From Verrucomicrobiota bacterium (GTDB lineage Bacteria > Verrucomicrobiota > Verrucomicrobiia > Limisphaerales > JAJOIW01), in assembly GCA_021209225.1 (NCBI GenBank), contig JAJOIW010000070.1, forward strand, positions 1 to 40,120: a stretch of 40,120 bases of DNA, written 5' to 3'. Of this stretch, positions 8,216 to 14,998 are shown piece after piece. The notes beneath the pieces are model-generated. The model was not told the DNA's origin, searched no databases, and was given only the letters and a program-made list of their open reading frames with translations. Within the stretch, counting starts at the first letter, position 1. Each line of letters opens with the position of its first letter. The position numbers and the translations under genes are program-made.

Positions 8216-9763
8216 TTACATATCAGTACTCTGCGATCTTTGGCTCTGCCGCCAGACAGGAAAGGAAAAAACCTTATATACTTTTTCCTCAGTTGTCGAT
8301 TCGTGAGACATCATGCCATAGGCAAATTTCCAGGATTTTCTGGTGGGACTTTTCTGCCCGTGAGCCAGATTAAGGAAGGTGGTCCATTCTTTTTCCGAAC
8401 GATCCGCCTTGGCCTTGGATTGGTAGAGTGTCCAGAGAGGGGACCATGCCCTCTGCAACTCCTCATCCAGAGGAAAGATCGGCTCCAGGAGGGCCAGAGT
8501 TTTAAAGTCCCTTGTTCCTTGGGTATCGGTTGATGTATGCCATAGCGGCCACATGGATTGTCTGTGACTCTCCTCGCCGGACTCCTTATTCCTCAGCCTC
8601 AGATCCGAATAGAGAAAAAAGAGGATTTGATCCCGCCTTCGATAGAGTGTGGAGGCATCGGTGATATTCTGGCGATAAAGTGGCCACAGAATGGATTTGG
8701 AGTGAAGTGATCCTTTTTCCCCGATGCTGAAGAATGGAAGGATACGATTGAGAGTCTTGCCCTCGCCGCGGGCAAAGACCACCAGGGGCCAGGGGAATCC
8801 CAGTTCCTTGTATTTTTCACCCCGGTCCTCCGTCCAGTTCAGGAATGGCCAAAGCAGGGTTGTTGAATCCCGGTCATCCGACCGAAGCACGCGAAAGACG
8901 GGCAAAACCGCAACGTCTGTCAGATATCTGCGATCCGGATTCTCCATAGTAGCCCAGGAAATAAACGGCCACAGAAAGAAACCGTTGTGATACCCATCCA
9001 CGGCCTCCGGATCATTCCATGAATTGGTGATCACCCTGGCATCCTTGGATTCCAGTCCAAACAAAGGCAAAACGCCCCAGCCCTGAATCCCATCACCCCG
9101 ACGCAGGTGGAAAATCGGGTAGAGGACATTCCAGGTCTCGTAATCCTTCTTCTCGGTCCTTGCGTAGAGGGGGAACAGAACAAACTCGATATGTTTTTTG
9201 AAGAGTCGATTGTCCAATTCGCCGTAGATCGGGACGAATGCCCAATACCCGTCGGTAGTGGAGGATGGCTGTTTATAAAAAAAGAAAGGAAACAGGGTGA
9301 CTCCTTTCGGCTCAGGAGGTGAATCCGATTTTTCCGTATCCCGGGCGGTCTTTGTCCAGCTCAGAAATTGCAGCACCTGAACCCTGGTTTCATCTCCGTA
9401 GCGATTGCGGGTGATAAATGGGTAGAAAATGTTCTGCTCGGAATTTTCCGAAGCGGGGTCTGCTGTGGATACCCAGATGGGTCCAATGTCCAGACTGTTT
9501 TGTGTCCATTTGCCCTCGCGGCTGAAAAGCGGTCCCAGAGATCGGTCCGAGAGAATGGAGGGGGAATCGTAGGAGACGCCCAAAGAATAAGGTGCTGATC
9601 CCTGAGCGTTGCCCACCATTGTTCCGGATGCCCACAACAGAATTGCTGCAAGAATGCACCAGAGCTTCCCGTTTTTTCCGAACCGACTGTTTTGCGAATT
9701 CCGCATCTCTCCTGAGAATGTGTCCCCTTTGGGATTCATCAATACCTGAACCGCGCGAACCAT
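8216..9763 (-). CDS. Exported protein with about 14 'hydrophobic-Pro-hydrophobic-aromatic' repeats
   Basis: The protein has 515 residues. A signal peptide is visible (positively charged stretch, then 'LWCILAAILLWASG', cleavage near 'GNAQG'). An alternative ATG at 9706, next to AGGAGAG, would shorten the n-region by 19 residues and fits a signal peptide better. From about residue 130 to the end a short motif recurs roughly every 20-30 residues: FPFFF, VPIYG, FPLYA, YPIFH, LPLFG, WPFIS, LPVFR, WPFLN, WPLVV, LPFFS, WPLYR, WPLWH, SPLWT, FPVWR. The stretches between are polar and rich in Arg, Lys, Asp and Glu. This looks like a strand-turn repeat, possibly an outer-membrane barrel or a beta-sheet solenoid. 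It is the first gene of the operon, directly abutting mlaE, so an outer-membrane or periplasmic partner of lipid transport is a reasonable guess. I do not recognise a named family. Confidence 0.75.
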   Translation of the reverse strand: MVRAVQVLMNPKGDTFSGEMRNSQNSRFGKNGKLWCILAAILLWASGTMVGNAQGSAPYSLGVSYDSPSILSDRSLGPLFSREGKWTQNSLDIGPIWVSTADPASENSEQNIFYPFITRNRYGDETRVQVLQFLSWTKTARDTEKSDSPPEPKGVTLFPFFFYKQPSSTTDGYWAFVPIYGELDNRLFKKHIEFVLFPLYARTEKKDYETWNVLYPIFHLRRGDGIQGWGVLPLFGLESKDARVITNSWNDPEAVDGYHNGFFLWPFISWATMENPDRRYLTDVAVLPVFRVLRSDDRDSTTLLWPFLNWTEDRGEKYKELGFPWPLVVFARGEGKTLNRILPFFSIGEKGSLHSKSILWPLYRQNITDASTLYRRRDQILFFLYSDLRLRNKESGEESHRQSMWPLWHTSTDTQGTRDFKTLALLEPIFPLDEELQRAWSPLWTLYQSKAKADRSEKEWTTFLNLAHGQKSPTRKSWKFAYGMMSHESTTEEKVYKVFSFPVWRQSQRSQSTDM

Positions 9764-9958
9764 ACCCCCGAAAGAGAAAAAAATCGAGTCCTTTAAAAAA
9801 ACACAAACTCTTTCCTAGATTGATCGCATTGAATATTCCACGATACTCATCCTCTGGAGAATATTCTGCAAAGATAGAGCCGCAGTTTTCCAGCTTATCA
9901 TATCCCACTGGGTGGGAATCAGATTCATGCGGCAGATCCTTATAGAAGGACACAAAAA
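9764..9958. promoter_or_regulatory. Divergent promoter region between the lipid operon and the cytochrome gene
   Basis: This 195-base gap separates two divergent transcription units and must hold both promoters. It is AT-rich in the middle. An inverted repeat TCCCAC (9903-9908) / GTGGGA (9912-9917) with a three-base loop could be a regulator site. AGAAGGA (9944-9950) is a good ribosome binding site eight bases before the GTG at 9959. I see no strong -35/-10 pair. Confidence 0.45.
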
Positions 9959-11650
9959 GTGAGTGAACCCGGAAAATGGATATGTTGCTGGTTGAATATG
10001 TGGTGTCGCGCCATTGTGGGGATATTCTGTGCATCGATTCATCCGGTCGATGCTGGCGTGCAGGAGGTGATGCAGGTCATTCAACGCCATTGTGTTGAAT
10101 GTCATTGCCCGGATGGCGCCGGCCCGTTTTCTCTGACGACCTATCGCGACGTGCATAAGAGGTCGCGGCAAATCATGGAAGTCATTCGCGAGGGCCTCAT
10201 GCCACCCTGGTTGCCGGACAATGCCCCAGGTATTTTTGCAGGGGAAAGGCATGTTCCGCAGTCAGATCTGGACATTCTGAATCAGTGGTATTCTCAGCTT
10301 TCAGAACACAGTACCAGCGACTTGGATGGAGTGGAGTGGTCTATCCACGGTAAACCTTTCAAGCGGACTCCGGATGCATCCTATACCACTGAAGCTTATG
10401 TCCTGATGCCCGATGGTCTGGATGTTTATCAGAATTTTCTCATCCCCATCGATCTGAACCGGCAAAGATACCTGGAAGCTGTGGAAATCATTCCTTCAAA
10501 CCGTCGGGTTACTCATCACGTGCTGATGAAGATTGACGAAAAAGCACTTTTACGCCATCGCGTTGGCGATCGGAAGACCCTGCTTTCTTCGGATATGACG
10601 GACGTTTCGGCTTCGGGTCATATTATCGGCTGGCAGCCTGGACGCGATTTTTCCCCATTTCCAGAAGGACTCTCCTGGCCATTGAAGGGAGCTGTTGATC
10701 TGGCATTGGAGGCTCATTTGCGCCCCTCAGGCAAAAGCGAGTCGGTTCAGTTCACTGTGAATCTCTACTTCACGGATAAGCCACCTACTCGATTGGTCCA
10801 GAAGTTCGCTCTAGGTAACCTGGATTTCACAATTCCGGCTGGCGAGAAGGCATTTGTGGTGCGGGATCACTTCAGGATTCCAGTGGCTGTCCGGATCTAT
10901 TCCATTCTGCCACACGCGCATTATGTGGCGCGGTCCATTCGTGCTGAAGCGGTGATGCCGGATGGAAAGCGGTTGAACCTGATAGAAATCCGGCACTGGC
11001 AATTTGACTGGCAGAATTTGTTCACCTATCGCGATCCTGTCGAATTGCCGGCTGGAACTGAGATTCAGGTGGAATTTGTTTACGACAATTCGGCGGATAA
11101 CCTGAGCAATCCATTCAACCCACCCCGCACCATCCAATATGGCCCAAACACCTCAGATGAAATGGCTGAAGTATGGATCCAGCTGGTGTCGTTGAAGGAA
11201 TCTGAAGCAACCACCCTCGGCGAAGCCATTGATCGAAAGCTCATTCACCTGCTCAAAAAGAAATTTGAACGTGAAATCGCCGATTTTCCTCAGAATGCCG
11301 TCGCATTGGACAAGCTTGGGAGATGCCTGTTTTTTGAGCGTCGTTATGAAGAAAGTTTAAATTATTTCGGGCGTGCCTTAGCAGTTGATTCAGGCAATTT
11401 CCTCACCCATTACTATTGCGGATTGATCTACCGCATTAAAAATCAGTTGGATTCTGCCCAATATCATTTTGAGGAATCCGTGAAGTTGAATCCCAAATAT
11501 TATAAGAACTATGGCAATCTGGGGACCATATTCCTTGGGCGCAGGCAATATGCGGATGCGCGTCGGGCGTTTGAAAAGGCACTTGAATTGAATCCGGAGG
11601 ATTCCCTGGCTGCTGGGGTTTTGGAAAAGCTTCACCGCGCCGGTTATTGA
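9959..11650 (+). CDS. Cytochrome c / copper-monooxygenase-like / TPR protein
   Basis: This 563-residue exported protein has three parts. Near the N-terminus after a signal-like segment is one c-type haem site, 'CVECH' (residues 45-49), with a candidate axial Met in 'REGLMPPW'. The middle (about 130-400) resembles the two-domain copper fold of peptidylglycine/dopamine monooxygenases: 'RVTHHVLM', 'LEAHLRPSG', 'LPHAHYVAR' and an 'N-P-F-N-P-P-R-T-I-Q-Y-G-P-x-T-x-D-E-M' ending. The C-terminus (about 440-560) carries three TPR repeats ('NAVALDKLGRCLFF', 'FLTHYYCGLIYR', 'YYKNYGNLGTIFLG'). This arrangement is common in Verrucomicrobia, Planctomycetes and Acidobacteria, with unknown substrate. The GTG start is supported by AGAAGGA eight bases upstream; an in-frame ATG at 9998 is an alternative that leaves a cleaner signal peptide. 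It probably acts in the periplasm as a haem- and copper-dependent oxidoreductase. Confidence 0.8.
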   Translation: MSEPGKWICCWLNMWCRAIVGIFCASIHPVDAGVQEVMQVIQRHCVECHCPDGAGPFSLTTYRDVHKRSRQIMEVIREGLMPPWLPDNAPGIFAGERHVPQSDLDILNQWYSQLSEHSTSDLDGVEWSIHGKPFKRTPDASYTTEAYVLMPDGLDVYQNFLIPIDLNRQRYLEAVEIIPSNRRVTHHVLMKIDEKALLRHRVGDRKTLLSSDMTDVSASGHIIGWQPGRDFSPFPEGLSWPLKGAVDLALEAHLRPSGKSESVQFTVNLYFTDKPPTRLVQKFALGNLDFTIPAGEKAFVVRDHFRIPVAVRIYSILPHAHYVARSIRAEAVMPDGKRLNLIEIRHWQFDWQNLFTYRDPVELPAGTEIQVEFVYDNSADNLSNPFNPPRTIQYGPNTSDEMAEVWIQLVSLKESEATTLGEAIDRKLIHLLKKKFEREIADFPQNAVALDKLGRCLFFERRYEESLNYFGRALAVDSGNFLTHYYCGLIYRIKNQLDSAQYHFEESVKLNPKYYKNYGNLGTIFLGRRQYADARRAFEKALELNPEDSLAAGVLEKLHRAGY

Positions 11651-11811
11651 CCGATCCGGAGTGTGGCCCTGGCTCCCGACACAAATCGGGAAATTTCAGG
11701 AAACCGGGCGGCAACGCGCTGAGTGAAGTGGAATTATCCTGTCCGGTTTATAATTGCCAGACAGGGGAGAGACTGGTTCGATGGAACCGCAAACTAGAAA
11801 GGATCAAAGAA
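11651..11811 (+). promoter_or_regulatory. Structured leader upstream of the ABC importer
   Basis: Several hairpins can form: TCCCGA (11674-11679) / TCGGGA (11686-11691); CCTGT (11738-11742) / ACAGG (11761-11765); and TGGTTC (11774-11779) / GAACCG (11784-11789) with loop GATG. AAAGG at 11798-11802 is the ribosome binding site. The first hairpin lacks a U-tract, so it is a poor terminator for the upstream gene. Related transporters are often under guanidine (ykkC-type) riboswitches, but I do not see that motif's conserved blocks here. Confidence 0.35.
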
Positions 11812-12849
11812 ATGCGTATGGCGAATATAAAATCAATTGGAGCAGGAGTATTGGCATTGGCAATTGGGGTGGGTTCTTCCGGAGCTGCGGAAGTTCGGGT
11901 TGCATGGTCGGTATGGACTGGGTGGATGCCATTCAAATTGATTGAGAGCAAAGGTTTTCTGGAGAAGAGAGCCGCTGAATTGGGAGTGGAGGTGAAGCTT
12001 GTTGAGTTCAAGGGGTATATGGATTCCGTTCAGGCATTTGCGGCGAAGAAGGTGGAGGCCTGTGCCATGACCTGCATGGAGGCTCTCCAACCTGCCTCCA
12101 GTGGCATTCCGACGACGGCTGTTCTGGTGAATGATATCAGTCATGGTGGCGATGGAGTCCTGTTGCGCGACGGAATGACTCTGGCGGATCTCAAGGGAGA
12201 AAGAGTGCTGCTCGAACAGTTTTCCGTCAGCCACTACCTGCTTTTCCGCGCCCTCGAAATGAATAACATTCCCGAAAACGAGGTGCGCCTCGTGAATATT
12301 CCCGGGGATGACGCAGGCAAGGCGTTTCTCACAGATTCTTCGGTGAAAGCCGTGGCCACCTGGAATCCACACCTCTTTCTGGCCAGCGAAAGCCAGAAAG
12401 GATCCGTCGCTTTCAGCAGCAAGGACATACCGGGTGAAATCGTCGACCTTCTGGTTTTCAATTCAGATGTGCTGAAAGAAAACCGGCGTGCCGCCGAGGC
12501 GGTCGTTCTCGCCTGGTTTGATGCCATGAAAATGATCCAATCGCCCACAACAAAGACCGAAGCCATCCGAATTATGGCCGAAGGCGCTGGTGCCTCAGTG
12601 GAAGAATTTGAGAAAATGCTGGGTGGAACCCGGCTTTTCACTCTGCCTGAAATGACATCCACCTTTTTCAACTCCAACAAATTGAAGTCCACCATGACGA
12701 AGATCCGCGGGTTTTCATTTTCCAAGGGATTGATCACGGACAAGGATTTTCAATTCGGGTATGCTCCATCACTGGATGGTTTATTGAATTTTGATCCGGG
12801 TTTCGTGAATATGGATCAACTGAAATCTGCCACGCTGCCTGGTCTCTGA
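11812..12849 (+). CDS. ABC importer substrate-binding protein, urea/guanidine-carboxylase-associated family
   Basis: This periplasmic solute-binding protein of the NitT/TauT superfamily has 345 residues. The signal peptide follows 'MRMANIKS' and ends near 'SSGAAEV'. Mature-protein signatures 'VAWSVWTGWMPF', 'VSHYLL-x-R-A-L-E', 'AVATWNPHL' and 'IPGEIVDLLVFN' match the subgroup found beside urea carboxylase (now often shown to be guanidine carboxylase). The likely ligand is therefore a small amidine, urea or amine, although no carboxylase is in this window. The start at 11812 is preceded by AAAGG nine bases upstream and begins directly with the signal peptide. An in-frame ATG at 11647 would add 55 residues with no signal character. 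The permease and ATPase genes follow. Confidence 0.85.
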   Translation: MRMANIKSIGAGVLALAIGVGSSGAAEVRVAWSVWTGWMPFKLIESKGFLEKRAAELGVEVKLVEFKGYMDSVQAFAAKKVEACAMTCMEALQPASSGIPTTAVLVNDISHGGDGVLLRDGMTLADLKGERVLLEQFSVSHYLLFRALEMNNIPENEVRLVNIPGDDAGKAFLTDSSVKAVATWNPHLFLASESQKGSVAFSSKDIPGEIVDLLVFNSDVLKENRRAAEAVVLAWFDAMKMIQSPTTKTEAIRIMAEGAGASVEEFEKMLGGTRLFTLPEMTSTFFNSNKLKSTMTKIRGFSFSKGLITDKDFQFGYAPSLDGLLNFDPGFVNMDQLKSATLPGL

Positions 12850-12894
12850 TCGATCATTGACCCACTGGCGATTTCCCTCCGAAACACAGATTTC

Positions 12895-13887
12895 ATGCGA
12901 ATACAAAGCCCACTTTCCCGGCAATGGCACATCATTCTTGGAGTGTTGCCAATTTGCCTGGCCATCGTCGTTTATGGATTGGTTTCCCGGGCCCGGCATC
13001 AGGAAAACCCGAAGGATAAATTAACGCCCGGCTTGAAACAATTTGTTGAAGGTTGGCAGCGTGTCATGGGCAGAACCTCCCGCGAAATGCGGGAATATAC
13101 CGTTGTCGAAGGCGATACTATCCAAACCATTGCCCGACGATTTGGCCAGTCTGATGACATTGTTGCGGAAATCCAGCCCACCAATGGCAAAGACTTGGTT
13201 GACTGGGATGATTCGATTCGGGCATTGGAAGTGGGTGAGGTTCTGAAAGTGCCGGTTGAGGTTGGCGTTCCATTCCTGCAGCAGTTCCTGATACTGGATA
13301 CCCTGCAAAGTCTCAAACGATTAGCCTCGGGGATAGCGGTTGGTGCAGGAGTCGCTCTGTTATTCGGGCTCCTCATGGGAAGTTTCACAGAAATGCGGGC
13401 CTTGTTCTACACATCGATCTCCGCTCTGGCCCGCATACCTCCCCTGGCGATTCTGCCAATTATCTTTTTGATACGCGGAGTGGGTGAGGACGCGAAAATA
13501 ATCATCATTGCTTTGGGTATTTTTCCCACAATGGCCATGGACATCCTGTTGCGGGTTCAGGCACTGCATAAAGAACTCATCATCAAGGCATACACCTTGG
13601 GTGCCTCCACCACAGAGGTAGTTTTTAAAGTCATTTTCCCGCAGGTGATGCCGGGCTTGATTCACTCGATTCGTCTGGCATTGGGTCCTGCCTGGGTTTT
13701 CCTGATAGCTGCCGAGGCCATTGCCTCCGAGGCCGGGCTTGGGTATCGGATCTTCCTGGTGCAACGCCAGCTGGGAATGAACATCATTCTCATCTATGTC
13801 GTTTGGATCATTCTCATAGGTCTCATCATGGATGTAGGTCTCAAGGCTATCCTGCTTTGGAAATATCGATGGGCAGAAGGCAAATAA
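12895..13887 (+). CDS. ABC importer permease with a LysM-like periplasmic insertion
   Basis: A 330-residue permease. Membrane segment 1 (about residues 12-31) is followed by 'ENPKDKLTPGL', as in the urea/guanidine-carboxylase-associated permeases. The main BPD_transp_1 region (about 138-322) has 'RIPPLAILPIIFLI', the EAA-type loop 'LGASTTEVVFKVIFPQVMPGL' split by variable residues, 'GPAWVFLIAAEAIASEAGLGYRIF' features and about five more helices. Unusually, residues 68-121 form a LysM-like domain ('REYTVVEGDTIQTIARRFG' ... 'LEVGEVLKVPV') in the loop between segments 1 and 2, predicted periplasmic, where relatives have only a short linker. LysM domains bind peptidoglycan or other GlcNAc polymers, so the transporter could be tethered to the wall. 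The gene lies 45 bases after the binding protein and 4 bases before the ATPase. Confidence 0.87.
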   Translation: MRIQSPLSRQWHIILGVLPICLAIVVYGLVSRARHQENPKDKLTPGLKQFVEGWQRVMGRTSREMREYTVVEGDTIQTIARRFGQSDDIVAEIQPTNGKDLVDWDDSIRALEVGEVLKVPVEVGVPFLQQFLILDTLQSLKRLASGIAVGAGVALLFGLLMGSFTEMRALFYTSISALARIPPLAILPIIFLIRGVGEDAKIIIIALGIFPTMAMDILLRVQALHKELIIKAYTLGASTTEVVFKVIFPQVMPGLIHSIRLALGPAWVFLIAAEAIASEAGLGYRIFLVQRQLGMNIILIYVVWIILIGLIMDVGLKAILLWKYRWAEGK

Positions 13888-13891
13888 AACC

Positions 13892-14842
13892 ATGACCGCT
13901 TCAACACAGACTGACATTATTTCTCCGGATCGCGATGATAGCCAGGTCCTCGCCCTGCGTTGCCGGGGAGTGACGCAAAGCTATTTTGATACCCGGCTGG
14001 GCCGGCAGAGAGTTGTCCTCAATGGAATCGATCTCGACCTCCATCCCGGCGAATTCTGCTCTGTTATTGGCCCGAGTGGATGCGGAAAAAGCACCTTCCT
14101 CCGACTGATCCTGGGCTCCGAAATGCCTAAAGACGGGGAGTTCTCCATCATGGGCCGGATGCCTGCCGCCCCCAATCGGGACCGTGGAATTGTCTATCAG
14201 AAATACTCACTTTTCCCGCATTTGAGGGTCATTGATAACGTGGCATTTGGTCTGGAGCTTGAGCAGATTGCATTTGCGATGAAGTGGATCTGGTATCCGG
14301 GATACCTCGTGAAGCGCAAACACTTTGTCGAACAGGCAATGGAATTCCTGGGTAAAGTTGGCTTGGCCGAACATGCGCACAAATACCCACATCAATTGTC
14401 GGGTGGCCAGCAACAACGCGTCGCTATCGCTCAGGCACTTATTATGCGGCCTCAGATTCTTCTCATGGACGAACCGTTTGGGGCACTGGACCCAGGAACC
14501 CGGGAAGAAGTGCAACACTGGTTGCTGGAACTGCATGCCAAAGAAAAAAACACCATCCTTTTCGTCACTCACGATCTCGAAGAGGCCATGTACCTCTCAA
14601 CCCGGATTCTTCTCCTCAGCCAGTATTATGAGCACTCACCCGAGGGCCGCAGAGAGGGTTCCCGCATCGTCGCTGATATCGTCCCCAGACCGCAGGGCAT
14701 AGAACGCCATCACTGGAAAACCCATCCTGAATTTTCTCTCAGACTCGGCCGGCTTCTGCAGATGGGGTTCCGATCCACTCAGTTGCTTAAAAAATCTGAA
14801 TTCTGGATGTCCCACCAACACAGCATCTCCCCGACAACCTAG
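13892..14842 (+). CDS. ABC importer ATP-binding protein (NitT/TauT-like)
   Basis: A 316-residue ABC ATPase. Walker A is 'GPSGCGKST' (about residues 63-71), the Q-loop is 'VYQKYSLFPHL', the signature is 'LSGGQQQRVAIAQAL', Walker B is 'ILLMDEPFGALDP' and the switch His is in 'FVTHDLEEA'. Between the Q-loop and signature is an extra hydrophobic/basic segment ('MKWIWYPGYLVKRKHF'), also seen in ATPases of the urea/guanidine-carboxylase-associated transporter family. With the two preceding genes it completes an importer. The last 60 residues are an accessory tail without a recognised regulatory domain. There is no obvious terminator in the 156 bases before the AAA+ operon, so read-through is possible. 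Confidence 0.88.
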   Translation: MTASTQTDIISPDRDDSQVLALRCRGVTQSYFDTRLGRQRVVLNGIDLDLHPGEFCSVIGPSGCGKSTFLRLILGSEMPKDGEFSIMGRMPAAPNRDRGIVYQKYSLFPHLRVIDNVAFGLELEQIAFAMKWIWYPGYLVKRKHFVEQAMEFLGKVGLAEHAHKYPHQLSGGQQQRVAIAQALIMRPQILLMDEPFGALDPGTREEVQHWLLELHAKEKNTILFVTHDLEEAMYLSTRILLLSQYYEHSPEGRREGSRIVADIVPRPQGIERHHWKTHPEFSLRLGRLLQMGFRSTQLLKKSEFWMSHQHSISPTT

Positions 14843-14998
14843 CATATTTTACGGATAACTCTGGTCCCTTGGAACTTGCACAAACATGGGCTGGCACGCT
14901 TTTCAATGGACCTGGTGCAGCTCAATTCCTGATTTAGGCCGATCCAAAGTGGCGGTTTGCCGGGATACTCTTGATGATGGCAGGCGGGCGCGCGTAAT

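Noticed and set aside
11700-11800. Guanidine-I (ykkC) riboswitch before the ABC importer
   Set aside because: The conserved sequence blocks of that riboswitch are not visible; only generic hairpins are.
11647-11811. N-terminal extension of the solute-binding protein
   Set aside because: The added 55 residues have no signal character, and a ribosome binding site and signal peptide start at 11812.
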